In this document: positions 8,389 to 16,659 of the stretch, piece by piece
How positions within the stretch are numbered: the first letter of the stretch is position 1
How the letters are laid out: every line of letters begins with the position of its first letter
DNA from: Flintibacter sp. KGMB00164
GTDB lineage: Bacteria > Bacillota > Clostridia > Oscillospirales > Oscillospiraceae
Reading direction: 5' to 3'
Assembly (NCBI RefSeq): GCF_008727735.1
Contig: NZ_CP044227.1
Span: forward strand, 2,243,001 to 2,307,000
DNA: 64,000 bases
The notes under the pieces: model-generated
Seen by the model: only the letters and a program-made list of their open reading frames with translations
Told to the model about the DNA's origin: nothing
Databases searched by the model: none
Made by a program: the position numbers and the translations under genes

Positions 8389-8442
8389 ATGACCGTTCTT
8401 GGTACCGGCCGCGTGTTTCTTTCTTTTCCGTTTTGTGTTTGA
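8389..8442 (+). CDS. 17-residue leader peptide of the uracil permease
   Basis: ATG at 8389 follows a near-perfect ribosome site (AAAAGGAGGGAATGTC) and opens a frame MTVLGTGRVFLSFPFCV ending in TGA at 8440-8442. The last eight codons are very T-rich (17 of 24 bases), and the stop codon overlaps the first bases of the intrinsic terminator that follows. This is the architecture of the E. coli pyrBI leader, in which low UTP makes RNA polymerase pause in a U-rich tract and lets the ribosome close up and block terminator folding. The role is inferred by architecture and by the downstream uracil transporter. Confidence 0.65.
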   Translation: MTVLGTGRVFLSFPFCV

Positions 8443-8468
8443 CAATCGCTGGGCGATTGTCTTTTTTT
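8441..8468 (+). terminator. Attenuator (leader terminator) before the uracil permease
   Basis: A perfect 9-bp stem, GACAATCGC / GCGATTGTC, with a 3-nt loop is followed by seven T residues. It lies 43 nt upstream of the permease start and begins inside the leader-peptide stop codon. Confidence 0.85.
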
Positions 8469-8510
8469 ATGGCCGTTTGGCCTGTGTGTAAACAAGAAGG
8501 GAGAATCACT

Positions 8511-9875
8511 ATGCCGCAAAATCAAGCCATTTATGATGCCCGGCAGCTGGGACGGACCAAAATGTTCATCCTGGGCGTGCAGCACATGTTCGCCATGTTC
8601 GGCGCCACTGTGCTGGTACCCGCCCTCACCGGGCTGAGCGTGTCCGCCACCCTGCTCTTCGCGGGTCTGGGCACCCTGCTGTTCCACTTCCTCACCAAGC
8701 GGAAGGTCCCCGCCTTCCTGGGCTCCTCCTTCGCCTTCATCGGCGGCTATCAGGCCATCGCCCCCATGCTGGAGGACGGCACCGCCAACACTCAAATGCT
8801 GCCCTACGCCTGCTTCGGCGTGGCTCTGGCAGGGTTGATGTACGTGATCCTCTCCGCCCTCTTCAAGGTGTTCGGCACCAAGAAGGTCATGCGCTACTTC
8901 CCCCCCATCGTCACCGGCCCGGTCATCATCTGCATCGGCCTGACCCTCTCCTCCACCGCCATCACCAACTGCCGGGATAACTGGGCCATCGCCCTTATCG
9001 CCATCGCCATCGTGGTAGGCTGCAACATCTGGGGCAAGGGCATGGTAAAGATCATCCCCATCCTGCTGGGTGTGGTGGGCTCCTACGGCGTGGCTGTCAT
9101 CTGCCAGGTCACCGGCATGCACACCATGGACCCCGCCAAGCTCCAGGCGCTGGCCGACGCCCCCTGGATCGGCCTGCCCTTCCAGTTTCAGGACACCCTC
9201 TTTGGTCTGTTCAGCCGTCCCGACCTGGACACCGGCCTGCTGCTCACCGCCGCAGTGACCATCATGCCTCTGTCCCTGGCCACCATGGTGGAGCACATCG
9301 GCGACATGTGCGCCATCTCCTCCACCTGTGAGCGCAACTACCTCCAGGACCCCGGCTTCCACCGCACCCTGCTGGGCGACGGTCTGGCCACCACCCTGGC
9401 CTCCATCTTCGGCGCCCCCGCCAACACCACCTACGGTGAGAACACCGGTGTGCTGGCCCTGAGCAAGGTCTATGACCCCCGGGTCATCCGCATCGCCGCC
9501 GGTCTGGCCATCCTGTTCTCCTTCTCCCCCAAGTTTGCGGCCCTGGTGTCCGCCATGCCCACCGCTACCATGGGCGGCGTGTCCATGGTGCTCTACGGCA
9601 TGATCTCCGCCGTGGGCGTGCGTAACGTGGTGGAAAACCAGGTGGACTTCACCAACAGCCGCAACGTCATCATCGCCGCCCTCATCATGGTGCTGGCCAT
9701 TGGCATCAACTACTCCGGTGCGGTGAGCTTCCAGGTGGGCGAGGCCACCATCAGCCTGTCCGGTCTGGCTGTGGCCGCCATCACCGGCATCGTGCTCAAC
9801 GCCATTCTCCCCGGCAAGGACTACGAGTTTGGCCACGACGAGAAGGGCGACACCGCCGTCAACTTCAAGGTCTGA
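8511..9875 (+). CDS. uraA: Uracil/xanthine permease (NCS2 family)
   Basis: The 454-residue product is a polytopic membrane transporter of the nucleobase:cation symporter-2 family. The N-terminal motif GVQHMFAMFGATVLVP, the ALIAIAIVVGCNIWGKG segment and the TTYGENTGVLAL motif with the conserved glutamate are all characteristic of the uracil branch (UraA/PyrP). The ATG at 8511 has GAAGGGAG about 7 nt before it; the frame is open further upstream but crosses the attenuator. The pyrimidine-type attenuator in the leader supports uracil as substrate over xanthine. A terminator follows at 9894-9922. Confidence 0.92.
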   Translation: MPQNQAIYDARQLGRTKMFILGVQHMFAMFGATVLVPALTGLSVSATLLFAGLGTLLFHFLTKRKVPAFLGSSFAFIGGYQAIAPMLEDGTANTQMLPYACFGVALAGLMYVILSALFKVFGTKKVMRYFPPIVTGPVIICIGLTLSSTAITNCRDNWAIALIAIAIVVGCNIWGKGMVKIIPILLGVVGSYGVAVICQVTGMHTMDPAKLQALADAPWIGLPFQFQDTLFGLFSRPDLDTGLLLTAAVTIMPLSLATMVEHIGDMCAISSTCERNYLQDPGFHRTLLGDGLATTLASIFGAPANTTYGENTGVLALSKVYDPRVIRIAAGLAILFSFSPKFAALVSAMPTATMGGVSMVLYGMISAVGVRNVVENQVDFTNSRNVIIAALIMVLAIGINYSGAVSFQVGEATISLSGLAVAAITGIVLNAILPGKDYEFGHDEKGDTAVNFKV

Positions 9876-9893
9876 TCCCCCATCTCAGCGCCA

Positions 9894-9925
9894 GGGCCCC
9901 GGTGGTTTTTCCACCGGGGCCCTTT
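9894..9925 (+). terminator. uraA terminator
   Basis: GGGCCCCGGTGG pairs perfectly with its complement around TTTTT and is followed by a short T run. Confidence 0.85.
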
Positions 9926-9979
9926 CTGAAATCTCCCCTTACAAAACTTAAAAAAACCATTAAATCCAACATCAGGTTC

Positions 9980-10008
9980 TTGCGTGGGGGGAGGAAATAC
10001 GCTAAAAT
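9980..10008 (+). promoter_or_regulatory. Promoter of the coiled-coil protein gene
   Basis: TTGCGT and TAAAAT lie 17 bp apart, 43 nt before the start codon. Confidence 0.6.
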
Positions 10009-10050
10009 GGGCTCAGTAAACGGGAGACCGTATTTCAAGGAGGTACTACC

Positions 10051-10452
10051 ATGGATTTTATCAATGATCTCCAGGAGAGAGCAACCGACCTGGCTCAGAG
10101 TGTTGTGGCCACGTCCAAGCGTCTGGCGGAGATTGCCAAGCTGAAGGCCTCCAACATGGCCGAGGAAGATACCATCAAGAAGGCCTATGTGGAACTGGGC
10201 AAGCTGTATTACGCTGAGCACGGCACCACTCCCGACGGTGCTTATGCCGCCGCCTGTGAGAAGATCACTGCCGCCCGTGCCGCCATTGAGACCAACAACG
10301 ACCGCATCGCTGAGCTCAAGGCTACCGCCGAGGCGGAGGGCGAGATCATCGACGTGACCCCCGAGGCCGCTGAGGAGCCCGAAAACGAGGTCACCGAGGC
10401 TGACATCGTCCCTGAGGAGCCCGCTGCCGACGAGGAACAGCCCAAGGAATAA
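10051..10452 (+). CDS. Conserved hypothetical coiled-coil protein with acidic tail
   Basis: The 133-residue protein has no signal peptide or membrane segment. Residues 1-95 are rich in heptad-like A/L/K/E patterns and look helical; the last 35 residues are almost entirely acidic (E, D) with prolines. The start follows AAGGAGGT by about 7 nt. Similar short helical proteins of the pattern 'LGKLYYxEHG' occur in clostridia without a known role. It is a monocistronic unit with its own promoter and terminator. No function is assigned. Confidence 0.8.
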   Translation: MDFINDLQERATDLAQSVVATSKRLAEIAKLKASNMAEEDTIKKAYVELGKLYYAEHGTTPDGAYAAACEKITAARAAIETNNDRIAELKATAEAEGEIIDVTPEAAEEPENEVTEADIVPEEPAADEEQPKE

Positions 10453-10465
10453 TCCGTAACCGCGT

Positions 10466-10497
10466 AAGGCGGGGCCGTGTGCCCCGCCTTTTTCTTA
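10466..10497 (+). terminator. Terminator after the coiled-coil gene
   Basis: AAGGCGGGGC pairs with GCCCCGCCTT around a CGTGT loop and is followed by TTTCTT. Confidence 0.85.
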
Positions 10498-10506
10498 TAT
10501 TTCCTC

Positions 10507-10535
10507 TTGTTCTCTACGCCCCTTCTGCGTATAAT
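10507..10535 (+). promoter_or_regulatory. Promoter of the GT8 gene
   Basis: TTGTTC and a consensus TATAAT are separated by 17 bp, 38 nt before the start codon. Confidence 0.65.
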
Positions 10536-10573
10536 ACGTAGTACAATTAAGAACTATATAGAAAGGGATCTCC

Positions 10574-11401
10574 ATGGATATCTTAGTCACTGTCAACCGC
10601 GCCTACCTCTATCCCCTGTCTGTGATGCTCAAAAGCTTGGTCTGCCAGCACCCCGGCACGCCCATGCGGGTCTTTGTCCTCCACCGCTCTCTCACAACGG
10701 AAGACTTCACCGCTCTGGAGCGCTCTGTGGATGAGTCCGCCCTCACACTGGTCCCCGTGGCCGCCGATCCCCACCTGCTGCCCCAGGCTCCCACCACCGA
10801 CCGCTACCCCATGGAGATGTACGACCGCATTTTTGCCGCCTTTCAGCTCCCCCAGGACCTGGAACGGATCCTCTATCTGGACCCGGACCTGGTGGTAAAT
10901 CACCCTCTGGACAGCTTGTGGGAACTGCCTTTGGAGGAATACTTCTTTGCGGCGGCCAGCCACGTGGCCAAGGGGATGGAGAAATTTAACGCCATCCGGC
11001 TCCAGTCGGAGACTCCCGGCCCCTACATCAATTCCGGGGTGCTGCTGATGAACCTGCCGGTGCTGCGCCGGGAGCAGCAGATCCAGCCCGTGCTGGACTA
11101 CGTCCAGGCCCACCGCAAGACCCTGCTTCTCCCCGACCAGGACGTGATCAGCGCCCTGTACGGCGACCGCATCCTGCGTCTGAATCCCTGGCGGTACAAC
11201 ATGACCGAGCGGCTGCTCACCGCCGCCCTGCTCACCCCCGGCCACCCGGTGGACCTGGACTGGGTGCTGGAAAACAGCGCCATTGTCCACTACTGCGGCC
11301 GAAATAAACCCTGGAAAGCCAACTATCTGGGCAAACTGGACTGTGTATGGCAGCAATATGCCGACCTGGTCCGGTTCCAGCCGCCAAAAGAAGCGGAATA
11401 A
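10574..11401 (+). CDS. Glycosyltransferase family 8 protein
   Basis: The 275-residue product is a GT-A fold retaining glycosyltransferase related to lipopolysaccharide galactosyl/glucosyltransferases and glycogenin. The DxD metal-binding motif is in ERILYLDPDLVVNHPL (about residues 96-111), the family segment PYINSGVLLMNL follows at about 153, and HYCGRNKPW (about 238) is the conserved C-terminal histidine/glycine motif. It is cytoplasmic and would add a hexose to a surface polymer or lipid; the acceptor cannot be told. It stands alone between its own promoter and terminator. Confidence 0.9.
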   Translation: MDILVTVNRAYLYPLSVMLKSLVCQHPGTPMRVFVLHRSLTTEDFTALERSVDESALTLVPVAADPHLLPQAPTTDRYPMEMYDRIFAAFQLPQDLERILYLDPDLVVNHPLDSLWELPLEEYFFAAASHVAKGMEKFNAIRLQSETPGPYINSGVLLMNLPVLRREQQIQPVLDYVQAHRKTLLLPDQDVISALYGDRILRLNPWRYNMTERLLTAALLTPGHPVDLDWVLENSAIVHYCGRNKPWKANYLGKLDCVWQQYADLVRFQPPKEAE

Positions 11402-11408
11402 TAAATAC

Positions 11409-11440
11409 GGGCCGCAGGTTTGACCTGCGGCCCGGTTTTT
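11409..11440 (+). terminator. GT8 gene terminator
   Basis: GGGCCGCAGGT pairs with ACCTGCGGCCC around TTG and is followed by GGTTTTTT. Confidence 0.9.
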
Positions 11441-11862
11441 TACTCCTCTTCCGGCTGCTTTCGGAAACGGATTTTTTGAGGTGCAAACAGGTAGAGCACA
11501 TAGGCCCAGTCCCGGGACGCATTTAGTACGGTAAGGTAAAACACAAACCCGCCGTTTACCATGATCCTCTGCTGCAGTTCTGGAGTCCCCCAGAAAGTTA
11601 GCATCGTCTCCCCCAGCACCAGAATCACAAAGAACAAAATCCACGTCAGGCATGATCCGGCGTGGAACAACCGGGTACGCTGGAGGAATTCCCACCGTTC
11701 CCTGCCCCAGCCAAAGGTAGGTACTCCGGGAAACACTCCCACTGCAATTAGTAAAATAAGCTGCACAGGAAACGACATGGGCACGCAGCACAGTGCTATC
11801 GCAACGCCGCAGGAAAAAAGAAAGCAAAGAACTTCCAGGATTTTCTTGATTTTTAGTAACAT
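11440..11862 (-). CDS. Small membrane protein, copy A of a tandem pair
   Basis: The 140-residue protein has three to four hydrophobic segments and no recognised domain. It is a close paralogue of the next gene: both begin with a KKILEVLCFL segment, share VFPGVPTFGWGRER in the middle and end with WAYVLYLFAPQKIRFR. ATG at 11862 follows AGGGGGC. The upstream DNA is also duplicated (a TTTTGTTCTTTATA-like tract before both genes), so the duplication included the promoter. Function unknown. Confidence 0.8.
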   Translation of the reverse strand: MLLKIKKILEVLCFLFSCGVAIALCCVPMSFPVQLILLIAVGVFPGVPTFGWGRERWEFLQRTRLFHAGSCLTWILFFVILVLGETMLTFWGTPELQQRIMVNGGFVFYLTVLNASRDWAYVLYLFAPQKIRFRKQPEEE

Positions 11863-11975
11863 AAGAGTGCGCCCCCTGTTCTTTTGTTCTTTATAGCCGG
11901 TTAAACCCTTTTTTGAAACAAAACGAAACTTTTAAAAAGCAGCCCCAATCTCATTAAGCTCTGGGCGCATTTTTC

Positions 11976-12401
11976 TTAGTCCTCTTCCGCCTGTTCCCGG
12001 AAACGGATCTTTTGAGGTGCAAACAGGTAAAGCACGTAGGCCCAGCTTCGAATCACATTCCACAGTGCCGGAAAGACAATATACCCGCCGTTTACCATCA
12101 GCCACTGTCTGCTCTCCGGAGGTCCCCAAGTAAAGGTAAAAAAGCTCTCGCCCAGAACGATCATCACAAAAAACAAGAGCCACATCAGGCGTGATCCGAT
12201 GCGGAACTGCTGGGTACGCTGGAGGAACTCCAACCGCTCCCTGCCCCAGCCGAAGGTAGGAACCCCAGGAAATACTGCCAGCACCACCAATACTGCAAAT
12301 CCAACATAAACCGACATCCGGACACAGCATAGTACCACGGCCACGCCGCAGGAAAGGAGAAAGCAAAGAACTTCCAGGATCTTCTTGGTTTTCAGTGACA
12401 T
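11976..12401 (-). CDS. Small membrane protein, copy B of a tandem pair
   Basis: The 141-residue paralogue of the neighbouring gene keeps the same segment order and the same C-terminal WAYVLYLFAPQKIRFRE. ATG at 12401 has AGGAGGTG 7 nt upstream, a better site than copy A has, so translation levels may differ. A longer frame upstream is open but lacks a ribosome site. The middle regions differ most between the copies. Function unknown. Confidence 0.8.
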   Translation of the reverse strand: MSLKTKKILEVLCFLLSCGVAVVLCCVRMSVYVGFAVLVVLAVFPGVPTFGWGRERLEFLQRTQQFRIGSRLMWLLFFVMIVLGESFFTFTWGPPESRQWLMVNGGYIVFPALWNVIRSWAYVLYLFAPQKIRFREQAEED

Positions 12402-12482
12402 AAGAGTGCACCTCCTGTCCTTTTGTCCTTTATAACCAATGAGCACCGCGATTTTGGACACAAATCGAAAAAATATTTTTTA

Positions 12483-12519
12483 AAAGCAGCCCTGAGCCTA
12501 TCAGGCTCCGGGCTGCTTT
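12483..12519 (-). terminator. Terminator of the sigma/DUF4367 operon
   Basis: AAAGCAGCCC pairs with GGGCTGCTTT with an inner GAGCC/GGCTC stem; a T-rich tract follows on the minus strand. Confidence 0.75.
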
Positions 12520-12527
12520 ATGCATTA

Positions 12528-13919
12528 CTATTTTATTCCTTCCGCTACTAACTTCAGTTCCTCCATCGGCAAATTTCTTCCCAACAATACATATACTATT
12601 TCCCCCTCTGTCCAATGGATCGTACAATCTGCCCCCTTTTGGATGCCAATCGCATCAAAATTATGGACCTTAAACTTTGTGACCTCTGCATCTTCTGTAT
12701 CAAGCATCCATATCAACTCATCATTTCCCTCTATTAGAGACTGATCTAGAGTAATAAATCGCCCATCACTATCCTTGTACCAGACGAAATAATCTCTTTC
12801 ACCCAACTCGGTTTCTGCTATCTCCATTCCCTCCGGCAAATAACCGAATTTAATTTTCCCAACCTTGGACTCTGAGACAGGGCGGATGCCCTCTGCCACC
12901 AGTTTTAATTCCTCCATCGGAATTGTCCCGGACAAGGTATACACAAAATTCCACTCTGTCCAGTGAATTATTTTCCCTTGCCCCTTTTCCACACCAATCG
13001 CTGGCGCTCCATGAATCGTATATTCAAAAACATCGGCATCTTCCGTATCCAAGAAATACCTATCCTCCGTATTCGTTGTGATTCTGACTTGTTCTAAAGC
13101 AAGCATGTTGCCGTTTTCATCTTCAAAGTAGAAGTACGCATGAAGATCGTCTGCTTCCCTATATTCCTTCCTCTCCACCACTCCCTCCGGCAAATAACTG
13201 AATTCAATTTCGCCCACCTTGGGCTCTGAGACAGGGCGGATGCCCTCTGCCACCAGTTTTAATTCCTCCATTGGAACGGTCCCGGATAAGGTATATACAA
13301 ACTGTCCCTCTGTCCAGTGGATGGTATGATCCAGACCCTTTTCAATCCCCATGGCCTCCTCACCGTGAACCTGGAAATGGGTAATTTCAGCGTTTTCTGT
13401 GTCCAATAACTGTGTAGAACTCACGTCCTCTGTTATATCCCATCGCTCCAGTTCAAGAAATCTTCCATCCGTATCTTCCCAATACCAATATGTATAGTAT
13501 CCAAACTCATCTTCCTCATGTTCTTTCTCTATCATCCCCTCCGGCAGATAGGTAAACTCCAGCTCTCCGGGCTGCTCGTCGGTCTTCACATCGGAGGTAT
13601 AGCGGAACTCTGTAAAGTCAGAGAACACCTGCACCACCACCTGTAATACCTGCCGTCGGAAGGCGGCATCCACTGTCATGCGTACCGAGAAGGACAGGGC
13701 CACAAAGGCCAGCACAAAAATGGCTGCCCGCTTGGCATAGGTCAGAGCCGCCCGCACAGCCGGTGAGCGCCGCTGGCGGCGCAGCAACTTGTTCATGTTC
13801 CGCTGGAATTTGTGGGAAAAGGTATACTCCGGAATGTCCTCAGGCAGGCTTTCCTCCAGCCAACGCTCGCCCGCGGCGGCGCTGTACTGCTCCAGCAGCC
13901 GGTCCAGTTTCTCGTTCAT
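12528..13919 (-). CDS. Membrane protein with three tandem DUF4367-like domains, probable anti-sigma partner
   Basis: The 463-residue product has a cytoplasmic N-terminus (1-60), one membrane segment (about 62-84) and an external region made of three copies of one ~118-residue domain, starting at residues 119, 237 and 355. Each copy runs from an (E/K)I/LxFxYLPEG start to a conserved PMEELKLVAEGI end, with IHWTE in the middle. The pattern fits DUF4367 domains found in membrane partners of ECF sigma factors. The start codon overlaps the stop of the sigma gene (ATGA), which points to coupled synthesis. By analogy the N-terminal part would hold the sigma factor and the external repeats would sense a wall signal; the ligand is unknown. 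Confidence 0.82.
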   Translation of the reverse strand: MNEKLDRLLEQYSAAAGERWLEESLPEDIPEYTFSHKFQRNMNKLLRRQRRSPAVRAALTYAKRAAIFVLAFVALSFSVRMTVDAAFRRQVLQVVVQVFSDFTEFRYTSDVKTDEQPGELEFTYLPEGMIEKEHEEDEFGYYTYWYWEDTDGRFLELERWDITEDVSSTQLLDTENAEITHFQVHGEEAMGIEKGLDHTIHWTEGQFVYTLSGTVPMEELKLVAEGIRPVSEPKVGEIEFSYLPEGVVERKEYREADDLHAYFYFEDENGNMLALEQVRITTNTEDRYFLDTEDADVFEYTIHGAPAIGVEKGQGKIIHWTEWNFVYTLSGTIPMEELKLVAEGIRPVSESKVGKIKFGYLPEGMEIAETELGERDYFVWYKDSDGRFITLDQSLIEGNDELIWMLDTEDAEVTKFKVHNFDAIGIQKGADCTIHWTEGEIVYVLLGRNLPMEELKLVAEGIK

Positions 13920-14446
13920 ACCTCCACCCCCTCTTCCTTCAGCGCTTCCCGCAGCTTCTCCTTGGCCCGCTGGAGCGTCCTGGCCACATTGCCTTGGGAC
14001 ATGGACAGCATCTTCCCGATCTCCCGGTCGGAAAAGCCCTGCCAGTGCTTCAAAAGCAGCAGCTCCCGGTACCGGGGGGACAGGCGCGCCATGGCCCGGC
14101 GGAAGACCTCTTCCTCCTCCGGCGCTGGGTCCTCCTGCCGGGCAGTGGGCGTCCACTCCTCCAAAGGCAGAGCCTCCCGCCGCCGGCGGCGCTCCAAACG
14201 ATTCAGCGCCACCCGTTCAACAATAATAACCACGAAGCCCCTGGTTTTTGGACAGTCCGGTTCCCCCACCTGGTCGATGTGCTCCGCAATGCGCACAAAG
14301 GCGTCGTGGACCGCGTCCTCCGCCTCCTGAGCGTCGTTCAAAATACGGTGGGCCACATAAAACATGAGATTTTTATACCGGAGGTACACTTGCTCAAATT
14401 TATTTTGGTCCTCCGCATCTTCGATCATAGAGAGATAGATCAGCAC
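13916..14446 (-). CDS. ECF-type RNA polymerase sigma factor
   Basis: The 176-residue product has region 2 (FEQVYLRYKNLMFYVAHRIL, then DAQEAEDAVHDAFVRIAEHI) and region 4 (LSPRYRELLLLKHWQGFSDREIGKMLSMSQGNVARTLQRAKEKL) of sigma-70 family ECF factors, with the RNA-polymerase-binding and helix-turn-helix parts intact. It starts at a GTG with GGAGTACGCC before it. It is coupled to the membrane partner gene that follows. No autoregulated promoter of obvious ECF type was identified upstream. Confidence 0.9.
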   Translation of the reverse strand: MLIYLSMIEDAEDQNKFEQVYLRYKNLMFYVAHRILNDAQEAEDAVHDAFVRIAEHIDQVGEPDCPKTRGFVVIIVERVALNRLERRRRREALPLEEWTPTARQEDPAPEEEEVFRRAMARLSPRYRELLLLKHWQGFSDREIGKMLSMSQGNVARTLQRAKEKLREALKEEGVEV

Positions 14447-14468
14447 GGCGTACTCCTTTAAGAAAAAA

Positions 14469-14498
14469 GCCCCGGAGAAGGGGAACCTTCTCCGGGGC
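14469..14498 (-). terminator. ftsZ terminator
   Basis: A 13-bp perfect stem (GCCCCGGAGAAGG) with GGAA loop is followed on the minus strand by CTTTTTTCT. It ends the division cluster and separates it from the sigma operon. Confidence 0.9.
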
Positions 14499-14521
14499 GG
14501 ATACGTACATGTAGGGTGGAA

Positions 14522-15673
<1,152 letters not shown>

Positions 15674-15745
15674 TGTCGTTCCTCCTAAGTATAAAATGAA
15701 ACTCCGCCACAAACGCCCAAAAACAAGCAATTGTGAGCGGATGCA

Positions 15746-15797
15746 GAATCAAGGCTATATCTTGATTCATTGTATCGCTCTTTTTTCAGCAGGTCAA
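15746..15797 (-). promoter_or_regulatory. ftsZ promoter with palindrome at the start site
   Basis: On the minus strand TTGACC and TACAAT are 17 bp apart (-35 at 15792-15797, -10 at 15769-15774). The predicted start near 15762 lies inside a perfect inverted repeat, GAATCAAG - 7 bp - CTTGATTC (15746-15768). Confidence 0.65.
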
Positions 15798-15816
15798 GAG
15801 AAAAAGTTGGAAAATA

Positions 15817-16659
15817 TCATCCACCACTCTCAGCCGGAGTAAAGATGGCGGTATATTCCTTTTGCGTGAGATCCATGGTACCCACCGCCTGACCGCCGCG
15901 GCGGCGGTTTTCCTCCTCCACGGCGGCATTGAGCGCCCGAAGATAATACGCGGTATCCCCCGTGAGAGGCAGCTTGGCGTCGATGCTCCCGTCCAGCCGC
16001 AGCACCATACAGGAGACGTGGGTTAGATCAATGGAAGAGACCCGGCTTATCATACCCTGCTGCTGGAGCTGCTCCAAAACGTTGGTCAGAGCGGTAAGCT
16101 TGCTCTGCTGATCCTGGGGCACCGCCAGCATCGAGCCCGCCTCAGGCGCCAGGGCCGTAAGCCCGGTCACCGAGATGGGCGCGGTGTGCGAGGCGGAGAC
16201 CGGCTCCAGCAGCTTGCCGCCTACACTAATGAGCCAGGCCTCCTTGGCCGCGGCCTGCTGGGACTCCCCTTCCTCTCCGCTCTCCTCCGTCTGCCCCTGG
16301 GCGTAGACCTCTACCTGAGCCACCGCATCCCACTCGGTCACCTGGAAGGTGATGGTGCTGGGCAGCCCGCGGAGAATGGATACCGACTCCACATAGGGCA
16401 GCTGATGGAGGATCTCCTGAGAAATCTGTTTCTTGTTCATGCGAAACAGGTTATCCCCCACCTGTACCCCGGAGGCGGCAATGATCTCATCCTGGGTATA
16501 GCGGCTGTTGCCCGTCACGGCAATGGTCTCCACCTGAAAGAATACCGTGGCGCCAAAGGTAAGGGCCGCCACCAGCGCCGCCAGGCACAGCAGCTTAAAG
16601 AGCACGCCAAGCCGGCTGCGGCGGCGTTTTCGCTTTCGGTTGTGTCTCACAGATGCCAT
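15817..16659 (-). CDS. ftsQ: Cell division protein FtsQ/DivIB (POTRA domain)
   Basis: The 280-residue product has a very basic N-terminus (HNRKRKRRRSR), one membrane helix (about 20-42) and an external POTRA domain beginning VETIAVTGNSRYTQDEII, followed by a beta domain. These are the features of FtsQ/DivIB, which with FtsL and FtsB/DivIC links the divisome to septal peptidoglycan synthesis. A serine/glutamate/glutamine-rich insert lies near 120-140. AGGAGAAGACC precedes the ATG at 16659, which sits 65 bp inside the end of murA in another frame. Confidence 0.9.
   Translation of the reverse strand: MASVRHNRKRKRRRSRLGVLFKLLCLAALVAALTFGATVFFQVETIAVTGNSRYTQDEIIAASGVQVGDNLFRMNKKQISQEILHQLPYVESVSILRGLPSTITFQVTEWDAVAQVEVYAQGQTEESGEEGESQQAAAKEAWLISVGGKLLEPVSASHTAPISVTGLTALAPEAGSMLAVPQDQQSKLTALTNVLEQLQQQGMISRVSSIDLTHVSCMVLRLDGSIDAKLPLTGDTAYYLRALNAAVEEENRRRGGQAVGTMDLTQKEYTAIFTPAESGG

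Noticed and set aside
8360..8510. PyrR-binding or purine-type riboswitch in the uraA leader
   Set aside because: I see no PyrR-loop sequence and no three-way junction; the leader is short and is better explained by the leader peptide plus terminator.
8352..9836. A 494-codon open frame antisense to uraA
   Set aside because: Extreme glycine/histidine composition and full overlap with a well-supported transporter gene mark it as a shadow frame.
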